A DNA stretch of 7,204 nt, from positions 1 through 7,204 of the forward strand of contig JAQTSP010000134.1 of assembly GCA_028711205.1 (NCBI GenBank), given 5' to 3'. The position numbers and the translations under genes are program-made. The stretch comes from Eubacteriales bacterium (GTDB lineage: Bacteria > Bacillota > Clostridia > Christensenellales > SZUA-584). The notes beneath the pieces are model-generated. The model was not told where the DNA came from and did not search any database. It worked only from the letters and a program-made list of their open reading frames with translations. Positions within the stretch are counted from its first letter, which is position 1. The number at the start of each line of letters is the position of its first letter. Shown in pieces: positions 1 through 5,814 of the stretch.

Positions 1-528
1 AGAATTTGCGGGCCGGCCTTTACCGTACAGTGTGCGCCTGGTGACAATATGATGCTGCATAAAGCGCTCGAAAGGGCCCGGGCCGGCGACGTTATCGTGG
101 CCAGCGTAGGGGACGCATATGAATACGGTTATTTTGGAGATTTAATGGCAACAAGTGCCATGGCAAAAAAATTGGGCGGCCTGGTCATCGAAGGATGCAT
201 ACGCGACAGCGCGGAAATTATCAAAATGGGATTTCCTATCTTTGCAAGGGGCTTTTGTATCAGGGGCACTGTTAAGGGCACATTGGGCGTTATCAATTAT
301 CCGACGGCATTTGGCGGCCTTACAATCAACCCTGGAGACCTGATCGTTGGCGACGATGATGGCCTCGTATCGGTTAGAAGAGAGGATGTTCAATCCGTGT
401 TGGTTAAGACGTGTGAACGCGTTGAAAAGGAAAAAGTTAAGGAGCATGCCTTGTCCACCGGTGTCTCCGGCGTTGAATACAATAATTTTGGCCCGTTGTT
501 TGAAGCGATGGGACTTGTCGAAGAATAA
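1..528 (+). CDS. RraA-like class II pyruvate aldolase (4-hydroxy-4-methyl-2-oxoglutarate aldolase / RraA family), 5'-truncated
   Basis: The reading frame is open from the first base, so the gene starts outside the window; 175 residues are visible. The first visible residues (RICGPAFTVQCAPGDN) match the conserved RraA-family N-terminal region, so the internal ATG at 49 is not the start. An aspartate (codon 139-141) is followed by exactly 20 residues and then Arg-Asp (codons 202-207), the D-X20-R-D metal- and pyruvate-binding signature of class II HMG/CHA aldolases, and then X2-Glu. A PGDLIVGDDDG segment near residues 95-105 (counted from 49) is also typical. Family members cleave 4-hydroxy-2-oxo acids to pyruvate plus a carbonyl compound in the cytoplasm; E. 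coli RraA instead inhibits RNase E. The catalytic motif and catabolic setting favour an aldolase. It is often misnamed 'demethylmenaquinone methyltransferase'. The next gene starts 20 nt downstream, so the two are probably cotranscribed. The substrate is unknown. Confidence 0.88.
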   Translation, partial: RICGPAFTVQCAPGDNMMLHKALERARAGDVIVASVGDAYEYGYFGDLMATSAMAKKLGGLVIEGCIRDSAEIIKMGFPIFARGFCIRGTVKGTLGVINYPTAFGGLTINPGDLIVGDDDGLVSVRREDVQSVLVKTCERVEKEKVKEHALSTGVSGVEYNNFGPLFEAMGLVEE

Positions 529-548
529 TCAGAAGTCAAAGGAACAAT

Positions 549-1601
549 ATGAAAGTAAACATTGACTCATTAAAAGCATGTGCTGTCGAAATATTAGTTG
601 CCTGTGGCGAAGCACATAACAATGCTTTGCATGTGGCGGAAAACATGGTCAGGGCTGATGCGAGAGGCGTGACGACTCATGGCACTTATCTCCTCACCCC
701 GATATACAACCGCGTGCAGGTCAAGCAGCTTGAGTTGCCGACAATGGTGAAAATTGTTAATGACGATTCTGCGACTGCTGTTGTGGATGGAAACGATGGA
801 TTGGGTGCCGTGGCAGGCCAGCTTGCAGTTGAGATTGCCAAAAAAAAGGCGCGGCAGTATGGCATAAGCATCGTACTGATCCGAAACACAAATAATATAG
901 GTTCGCTCGCGTATTATACGGAACAGTTGGCAAAAGAAGGCATGATCGCGATGATGTCCTGCAATGCGGCGCCTGCGATGGCGCCTTGGGGCGGCGCAGA
1001 ACCATTTATGGGAACCAATCCGATATCGTCGTCAATATATACAGGTGAAGACAACGTTTTCTCGGCTGATATGGCAACCAGCGTTGTTGCGAGAGGAAAA
1101 ATACGCAAGGCAGCGCGTAACGGGCAAAGTATACCTGATGATTGGGCGATGGATGAAACCGGCAAGCCGACAACCGATCCGAACGAGGCTTTGAAGGGGA
1201 CGCTTATGCCTATGGGAGGCCCAAAGGGCTCGGCAATCGCGCTGGCCGTCGACATCATCTCGGGTATTCTCGCGGGCGCGGGCCATGCGCCCAATTTGAA
1301 AAGCTTTCATGTAACGGAAGGGCCGACGGGCGTGGGCGCTTCGCTTATCGCGGTCGATATTCAACATTTTATGGATAGAAAAGATTTTTCGGCCATTATG
1401 GGACATTACAAAGAATCCGTCAAAAGTATGAAAAAGGCCAATGATATGCTGGAGATCATGATGCCGGGAGAACTGGAATACAGAAAGGAACAAGCCAGCA
1501 TGGAAAACGGTATTGACCTGGATGAAAATGCCGCAACGGCGCTTCGCAGCCTGTTGCAGAAGATCGGTTCGGATATGCAGTTGGATATACAGTCAAGCTG
1601 A
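549..1601 (+). CDS. Ldh_2 family (malate/L-lactate dehydrogenase-like, YiaK/AllD/ComC type) NAD(P)-dependent oxidoreductase
   Basis: The protein is 350 aa, normal for a family that reduces 2-oxo acids or oxidises 2-hydroxy acids with NAD(P)H (2,3-diketo-L-gulonate reductase, ureidoglycolate and sulfolactate dehydrogenases). Family signatures seen are RADARGVTTHG (res. 35-45, with the expected catalytic His44), GLGAVAGQLA (84-93), PWGGAEPFMGTNP (about 146-158), a FSADMATS segment, the IPDDWAMD...PTTDP segment and a MGGPKGSA glycine-rich loop. Two positions differ from characterised members: the Arg usual four residues after His44 is Leu48, and the His of the usual S/T-N-H-x-G motif is Asn116. 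Substrate preference may therefore be unusual, or this is a divergent subfamily. An AAAGGA ribosome binding site at 538-543 supports the ATG at 549. Location after an aldolase gene suggests that it makes or consumes the 2-oxo acid that the aldolase handles; that is inference. Confidence 0.88.
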   Translation: MKVNIDSLKACAVEILVACGEAHNNALHVAENMVRADARGVTTHGTYLLTPIYNRVQVKQLELPTMVKIVNDDSATAVVDGNDGLGAVAGQLAVEIAKKKARQYGISIVLIRNTNNIGSLAYYTEQLAKEGMIAMMSCNAAPAMAPWGGAEPFMGTNPISSSIYTGEDNVFSADMATSVVARGKIRKAARNGQSIPDDWAMDETGKPTTDPNEALKGTLMPMGGPKGSAIALAVDIISGILAGAGHAPNLKSFHVTEGPTGVGASLIAVDIQHFMDRKDFSAIMGHYKESVKSMKKANDMLEIMMPGELEYRKEQASMENGIDLDENAATALRSLLQKIGSDMQLDIQSS

Positions 1602-1690
1602 TGCCCGTTGGCCCATCAATAATGGTAAAAAGGGGCGGCAGCATCATTAAGCACCCTTTCATGATTCACTTAATAATAAGAATACTTACT

Positions 1691-1696
1691 GGAGGT
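1691..1696 (+). promoter_or_regulatory. Strong ribosome binding site of the aldehyde dehydrogenase gene
   Basis: GGAGGT lies 4 nt before the ATG at 1701 and fixes that start. It ends a 99-nt gap (1602-1700), the longest in the enzyme part of the cluster. The gap is AT-rich in its second half and contains a weak ATTAAG...CTTAAT inverted repeat (1646-1674), but no clear promoter or terminator. Confidence 0.7.
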
Positions 1697-1700
1697 CACA

Positions 1701-3155
1701 ATGCAAAACAAATATGAGAATTACATCAATGGTCAGTGGGTTAAGCCAAAGTCGGGTCAATATTATCAGAATTACAATCCTGCTGATGACACACAAATTT
1801 TAGGTGAGTTCCCGCTTTCCGAAGCTGAAGATGTTGAGGAAGCGGTTGAAATGGCACATAAAGCGTTCCAGTCCTGGGGTAAAATGCCTCCTGCGCAGCG
1901 AGAGGGTTACATCAAACGCTTTGTGGAGCTTTTAAACGAAAACAAGCAGCAAATAGGCGAAGCGCTTTGCATGGAACAGGGAAAAACATTGAAAGAAGCG
2001 CTTGGCGAACCTACCCGCAGCGTTGCGGAATGCAGTTTTATGTTGGGCGAAGGTCAGCGCCTTGAGGGTATTACGATGCCAAGCGACCGCGAGGGCGTAA
2101 CGAGCGTTGCTGTCCGCGTGCCTCTTGGCGTTATTGCGGCGATTGCGCCATGGAATTTTCCGTTTCTTACGCCCATCAGAAAAATCATGCCCGCGCTGGT
2201 TGCGGGCAATACCGTTGTGTTTAAACCCGCGTTTGACACGCCGCTCTGTGGCGTAAAACTGATGGAACTTTTCGACAAGGCCGGTTTTCCCGCCGGCGTT
2301 GTCAATATGGTTATCGGCAAGGGCAGCGTGATGGGTGACGCGCTTGCCAAAAATCCGTTGGTTCACGGCATCACATTTACCGGTTCCACAGCCGTCGGAC
2401 GCCGAATCAATTCGATGGCCGCCCTGAATTTTACAAAGGTACAGTTGGAAATGGGCGGAAAAAACCCGGCTATTGTTGCGGATTATAAGGATTTGGATTA
2501 CGCGGCAAGCCAATTGACATCAGCGGCTTTTGCGGTTGCAGGACAACGGTGTACGTCTATCAGCCGTATTATCGTATTAAAAGAGCTTGCTGAGGAGCTT
2601 GAAAATCTGATTGCCAAAAAAATGCAGAATTATGTGCTGGGAAATGGTATGGATTCGAAAGTCAGCATCGGGCCGGTAATCAATCGTCGAGCGGGCGAGA
2701 GTATTATGGGATACATAAATGGTGCGGTTTCGGAGGGCGCCACGATAAAGGCGGGAGGAAAACAACTTTCAGGCGGTATCTTTGATAAAGGATTCTACAT
2801 TGAGCCGACGCTTATCACAGATGTGAAACCCGATATGAAGGTGGCGCGGGAGGAGATTTTCGGGCCGGTGCTGGTGAGTATAAAGGTCAACAGCTTTGAG
2901 GAGGCAATGGCAGTCGCGAACGGCTCTGAATATGGCCTTGCGGCGTCGCTCTTCTCGGACAATCTGGATTATATATACAGATTTCAAAAAAATATTGAAT
3001 CCGGCATGGCCCACATCAATCATGGTACGGTCACAGACGGTTACATGCCTTTTGGCGGGGTCAAATCATCGGGTATCGGCGCTTTTTCGAAAGGCAAGAC
3101 AAATAAAGATTTTTTCACCGATCTAAAGGTAATATATACAAAATGGACAAAATAA
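1701..3155 (+). CDS. NAD(P)+-dependent aldehyde dehydrogenase (succinate/alpha-ketoglutarate semialdehyde dehydrogenase-like)
   Basis: The protein has 484 residues, full length for the ALDH superfamily, which oxidises aldehydes to carboxylic acids in the cytoplasm. All catalytic elements are present: Asn152 in PWNFP (oxyanion hole), Lys175 in VFKPA (cofactor binding), FTGSTAVG (226-233, Rossmann turn), general base Glu250 in LEMGGKNP, nucleophile Cys284 in GQRCTS, and Glu385-Phe387 in EEIFGPV. The GQRCT-x-SR context and overall look resemble succinate semialdehyde and 2,5-dioxovalerate dehydrogenases, but the substrate cannot be fixed by eye. The residue three after Lys175 is Phe178 rather than the Glu of strictly NAD-preferring enzymes, so cofactor preference is open. 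The cupin gene starts 19 nt after the stop. The likely job is oxidation of the aldehyde released by the neighbouring pathway (inference). Confidence 0.93.
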   Translation: MQNKYENYINGQWVKPKSGQYYQNYNPADDTQILGEFPLSEAEDVEEAVEMAHKAFQSWGKMPPAQREGYIKRFVELLNENKQQIGEALCMEQGKTLKEALGEPTRSVAECSFMLGEGQRLEGITMPSDREGVTSVAVRVPLGVIAAIAPWNFPFLTPIRKIMPALVAGNTVVFKPAFDTPLCGVKLMELFDKAGFPAGVVNMVIGKGSVMGDALAKNPLVHGITFTGSTAVGRRINSMAALNFTKVQLEMGGKNPAIVADYKDLDYAASQLTSAAFAVAGQRCTSISRIIVLKELAEELENLIAKKMQNYVLGNGMDSKVSIGPVINRRAGESIMGYINGAVSEGATIKAGGKQLSGGIFDKGFYIEPTLITDVKPDMKVAREEIFGPVLVSIKVNSFEEAMAVANGSEYGLAASLFSDNLDYIYRFQKNIESGMAHINHGTVTDGYMPFGGVKSSGIGAFSKGKTNKDFFTDLKVIYTKWTK

Positions 3156-3174
3156 ATAGAAGGAGGTAGAATAT

Positions 3175-3534
3175 ATGACTGGGCTGAAATGGGTAGATAT
3201 CGCAAATGTTGATGCCGTTTTCAAGGAAGGGCGGACAAGCTGGATCGTGATATCCGAGAAGACGGTGGGGGCACAGAATCTTGCCATGGGCGTCAATGAG
3301 ACGCATGTTGGCGGGAATGTACCCGCACATAAGCATGATAAAGAAGAAGAAGTCATGTTCTTTCTGCAAGGCAAAGGACAGTTCGTTACAAAAGATCAAA
3401 TCATAGAACTCAAACCAGGTATTTGTGTGTTCAATCCGCCGGGAGAAACTCATTCTATTGTCAATACTGGGGATGAAATATTAAAGTTTGTTTGGATCTA
3501 TTCTCCGCAGCTGGATTCGCACAGAAATAAATAA
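3175..3534 (+). CDS. Small single-domain cupin protein
   Basis: This 119-residue protein is a single conserved beta-barrel cupin. Both cupin motifs are intact: motif 1 has His52-x-His54 with Glu58/Glu59 and then Gly66, and motif 2 matches G-X5-P-X-G-X2-H-X3-N exactly (Gly82, Pro88, Gly90, His93, Asn97). With two His plus Glu plus His it should bind a divalent metal. Such small cupins act as sugar or sugar-acid isomerases, as dioxygenases or as small-molecule binding proteins, so no reaction can be assigned. The start is supported by a near-perfect AGGAGGT at 3161-3167, 7 nt before the ATG. It lies between the aldehyde dehydrogenase and the creatininase-like hydrolase, with only 22 nt to the next chosen start, so it probably acts on an intermediate of the same pathway. 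No signal peptide or membrane segment is seen. Confidence 0.88.
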   Translation: MTGLKWVDIANVDAVFKEGRTSWIVISEKTVGAQNLAMGVNETHVGGNVPAHKHDKEEEVMFFLQGKGQFVTKDQIIELKPGICVFNPPGETHSIVNTGDEILKFVWIYSPQLDSHRNK

Positions 3535-3541
3535 ATTCTGA

Positions 3542-3547
3542 TTGGAG
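3542..3547 (+). promoter_or_regulatory. Ribosome binding site that decides the TTG start of the creatininase-like gene
   Basis: TTGGAG is the only Shine-Dalgarno-like sequence after the cupin stop codon. A start at the TTG of 3542 would lie inside this site, so the in-frame TTG at 3557, 9 nt after it, is the better start. The alternative ATG at 3593 has only a weak AAAGGGTGG upstream. Confidence 0.55.
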
Positions 3548-3556
3548 AAAAATATT

Positions 3557-4522
3557 TTGTCAAAGTGGAGTTTGCCCCCAAAGGGTGGCCATATGGAAGC
3601 ACCCGACAAAATGTACTATCAGACCATGACCAGGCTGGATGTGGAAGAGCGCTTGAAACAGAACGATGTGCTGCTTATCCCGATGGGATCCACGGAAAAT
3701 CACGGCGCCTCCGGCCCGCTGGGCGAAGACACGTTTATCGTTACGCGCATCGCCGAAATGGTGGCTGAAAAAACCGGCTGTACGATCGCAGAACCTTTAT
3801 GGTATGGATCGCATCCATTCCATCATATTGGACAGCCTGGCACCGTACCTTTGCCGGACAGCGTATTTATCGATTTGATTCGTGCAATCATTACGGGTTT
3901 CTGGAATACCGGTTTCAGAAAGCAGATTTTTATCAGCCTGCATGGGCAGGAGTATTCATTGCCGGTTGCATTACAGGAATGGGGTAAGAAATATCAGGTT
4001 CCGGCGATGCTGTATTTTGTCGATATTCCACGGGTAATGGCGCAGACGCTCATGGATAAAGAGCATGGCGGCCCCTATGACAGGCCGTTCCAGCACGCCT
4101 GTGAGGCCGAGCAATCCATAGCGCTTGCACTGTTTCCGGAGCTATGTGATATGGAGCATGCTGAGAACACGGATACCAAAGGCTTTCTGCCGGCAGGCCA
4201 TGTCGACAGAGGCGGCGATATTTACGGCAATCCGATTCCGGGACATTGCCAGATCGGCAATTGCGGTATCGAATGCGTCACGTTCCCTGAAGGCGTACTG
4301 GGGCATGCAAAAGACGCTGATGCGAAAAAAGCAGTGACTTCTATTGAAAAAACATGTGATTATTTGCAGAAACTGATACACGATATATTGGAGGCATATC
4401 CCGCCGGCAAACTGCCGGATGCACAACTGATGAGCCAGCGGGACCCGGAGGAGATCGAGAAACTACTCAAGGGGCCTCTCAAAGGCGGCAAACATATTTA
4501 TACGCTTGCCTGGCCGCCGTGA
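3557..4522 (+). CDS. Creatininase-family metal-dependent hydrolase (possibly 3-dehydro-scyllo-inosose hydrolase-like)
   Basis: From the TTG at 3557 the product has 321 residues, longer than the roughly 240-260 of creatininase and MftE/ArfB proteins because of an N-terminal extension and a C-terminal tail. Creatininase-fold metal-site residues are visible (numbered from this start): Glu47 and His49 in GSTENHG, Asp58 in GEDT, His129 in LHGQE (where the family usually has NGHGGN) and Glu183 in HACEAEQS. Family enzymes hydrolyse cyclic amides, formamides or, in the inositol route of Thermotoga, a cyclic diketone. The segments KWSLPPKGG, EAPDKMYYQTMT and the C-terminal HIYTLAWPP remind me of the IolN-like branch; this is recall, not a search. 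True creatinine hydrolysis is unlikely given the neighbours. The KWSLPPKGG segment lies upstream of the ATG at 3593, which favours the earlier TTG start. The Fe-ADH gene follows after 39 nt. Confidence 0.82.
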   Translation: MSKWSLPPKGGHMEAPDKMYYQTMTRLDVEERLKQNDVLLIPMGSTENHGASGPLGEDTFIVTRIAEMVAEKTGCTIAEPLWYGSHPFHHIGQPGTVPLPDSVFIDLIRAIITGFWNTGFRKQIFISLHGQEYSLPVALQEWGKKYQVPAMLYFVDIPRVMAQTLMDKEHGGPYDRPFQHACEAEQSIALALFPELCDMEHAENTDTKGFLPAGHVDRGGDIYGNPIPGHCQIGNCGIECVTFPEGVLGHAKDADAKKAVTSIEKTCDYLQKLIHDILEAYPAGKLPDAQLMSQRDPEEIEKLLKGPLKGGKHIYTLAWPP

Positions 4523-4547
4523 TCGCAGACAGGGCGATAAAGATGAG

Positions 4548-4554
4548 AAAGGAG
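4548..4554 (+). promoter_or_regulatory. Ribosome binding site that decides the TTG start of the Fe-ADH gene
   Basis: AAAGGAG sits 7 nt before the TTG at 4562. No in-frame ATG with a site exists nearby, and translation from this TTG gives the expected family N-terminus, so TTG is the start codon. Confidence 0.7.
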
Positions 4555-4561
4555 CTTAACA

Positions 4562-5722
4562 TTGAACCAGTTTATTGTACCAAGAAAAATATTTTACGGA
4601 TATGGATCGTTGAATAACGTGACTGCGCTGACCGATGAACGTGCTGTAATCGTGACGGATGCCAACATGGTCAGTCTGGGCTGGCAGAAAAAAGGATCTG
4701 AGATATTAAAAAAGCAAAACATTGAATACACCGTGTTTTCAGAGATTGAACAAAACCCGTCCCGCTCAACGGTGGATAAAGGTGCCCGGATCGTTAACGA
4801 ATTTAAGCCGGATCTGATCATCAGTTTGGGAGGAGGCTCCGTTATTGACGTTGGCAAGGCATTGTTCGTGTTTTATGAGCTGCCGGAATTAACGTGGGAT
4901 GAGGCAATCATACCCTTCTCGCTGCCGCCGCTCAGGAAAAAGGCGCATTTTATCGCCATACCGTCTACAAGCGGTACGGGAACAGAAATGACAAAAGCGG
5001 CTGTTATTACAAATGATTCTTTGCCGACACATGTGAAGAAACCTATTCTATCCGTTGATCTGGTGCCGGATATCGCAATACTCGATCCGGAACTATGCCT
5101 GACCATACCGCCTGCCGTTACCGCGGATACGGGGCTTGATGTGCTTTCGCATGGGCTGGAGGCATACGTCTCAAAACCGGCAAACAACTTTAGTGATCCG
5201 CTTGCATTGGAAGCAATAAAGATAGTATTCGAATGCCTGCCGCAGGCTTATGATGACGGATCAAACAAAATCGTCCGTGAAAAGATGCATCTGGCATCAG
5301 GCATTGCCGGTATGGCTTTCGCCAACGCCGGCCTTGGTATCATGCATGCGTTGGCGCATCAGTTGGGCGCTGTTTTCGGGATATCACACGGAAGAAGCAA
5401 CGCACTTGTGATGACAAATGTCATTCGCTTTAACTTTGACGCAGCAAAGGAACGCTACATGAAAATATCGCGCGCAATCGGTGTGGAGGGCGCCTCTGAC
5501 AGTGACATGCTGGAAGGCCTGATTCAAAAAATCAACCAGTTGATTTCGCGGGTGAATGTCCCGCGGGCACTCAAAGACGCGGGACTTGACCGTGAAGAAT
5601 TCATGGGGAAACTCGAAGTGATATCCAAAAACGCCATGAATGACGGCATGCTGCGCGGGAATCCCCGTGAAGCGTCGCTGGACGATGTCAAAAAACTTTA
5701 TCAGGAAGCGTGGGAAAAGTAG
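4562..5722 (+). CDS. Iron-containing (group III) alcohol dehydrogenase
   Basis: The protein has 386 residues, the normal length for Fe-ADHs, which interconvert aldehydes and alcohols with NAD(P)H in the cytoplasm. The N-terminal dinucleotide-binding domain carries GGGSVIDVGKA (90-100) and the STSGTGTE loop (135-142). The helical metal domain has the four expected ligands by alignment to FucO-type enzymes: Asp193 and His197 in GLDVLSHGLEAY, His262 in GIMHALAHQLG and His276 in GISHGRSN. His266 matches the conserved non-ligand His near the cofactor. All are present, so the enzyme looks active. It could be 1,3-propanediol-, lactaldehyde/FucO-, 4-hydroxybutyrate- or generic alcohol dehydrogenase-like; motifs alone do not separate these. 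It is the last enzyme gene before the transport module. It may reduce the aldehyde that the aldehyde dehydrogenase oxidises, balancing redox in a fermenter, or oxidise an alcohol group of the substrate (inference). Confidence 0.92.
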   Translation: MNQFIVPRKIFYGYGSLNNVTALTDERAVIVTDANMVSLGWQKKGSEILKKQNIEYTVFSEIEQNPSRSTVDKGARIVNEFKPDLIISLGGGSVIDVGKALFVFYELPELTWDEAIIPFSLPPLRKKAHFIAIPSTSGTGTEMTKAAVITNDSLPTHVKKPILSVDLVPDIAILDPELCLTIPPAVTADTGLDVLSHGLEAYVSKPANNFSDPLALEAIKIVFECLPQAYDDGSNKIVREKMHLASGIAGMAFANAGLGIMHALAHQLGAVFGISHGRSNALVMTNVIRFNFDAAKERYMKISRAIGVEGASDSDMLEGLIQKINQLISRVNVPRALKDAGLDREEFMGKLEVISKNAMNDGMLRGNPREASLDDVKKLYQEAWEK

Positions 5723-5762
5723 ATATCTAAAATTTACCGGTGGACGGTTAAATGAGAATTGA

Positions 5763-5790
5763 TTTACTGTAAATATAGATACAGTATCAT
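5763..5790 (+). promoter_or_regulatory. Candidate sigma-A promoter of the transport module
   Basis: TTTACT (5763-5768) and TATCAT (5785-5790) are separated by 16 nt, matching the vegetative -35 and -10 consensus at 4 and 5 of 6 positions. Transcription would start near 5797, giving a leader of about 18 nt before the binding-protein ATG at 5815, with AGGAGG at 5803-5808. It lies in the 92-nt gap (5723-5814) that separates enzyme and transport genes. It was called by eye, so the confidence is modest. Confidence 0.45.
5765..5786. promoter_or_regulatory. Inverted repeat TACTGTA-N8-TACAGTA, candidate operator
   Basis: Two perfect 7-bp arms (5765-5771 and 5780-5786) flank an 8-nt AT-rich spacer. 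The repeat overlaps the proposed -35 box and reaches the -10 box, the usual place for a repressor site. The size suits a dimeric GntR- or LacI-type regulator. No regulator gene lies in the window, so the binding protein is unknown. Confidence 0.45.
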
Positions 5791-5814
5791 ATTAGTAAAA
5801 ATAGGAGGAAAAAG

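Noticed and set aside
49..528. RraA-like gene starting at the ATG of position 49
   Set aside because: The frame is open upstream and encodes conserved family residues (GPAFTVQCAPGDN), so the gene begins before the window.
1646..1674. ATTAAG-N17-CTTAAT inverted repeat in the 99-nt gap before the aldehyde dehydrogenase gene, as operator or terminator
   Set aside because: The arms are only 6 bp and AT-only apart from one G/C pair, the spacer is long, and no T-run or clear promoter accompanies it; chance is likely.
1932..2513. Long minus-strand open frame inside the aldehyde dehydrogenase gene
   Set aside because: It is an antisense shadow: no domain is recognisable, there is no ribosome binding site, and the plus strand encodes an intact enzyme there. 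The other antisense frames, including 1032-1493 and 6373-6921, were rejected for the same reason.
3542..3556. TTG at 3542 as start of the creatininase-like gene
   Set aside because: It overlaps the only Shine-Dalgarno sequence, leaving no ribosome binding site for itself.
3557..4522. True creatinine amidohydrolase
   Set aside because: No creatinase, sarcosine or hydantoin genes are nearby, the protein is longer, and the metal-site motif around His129 differs.
5765..5786. LexA (SOS) box, because the arms TACTGTA/TACAGTA look like the E. coli site
   Set aside because: The CTG and CAG are separated by 12 nt, not 10, Bacillota LexA uses a different CGAAC-type box, and the gene downstream is a transport protein.
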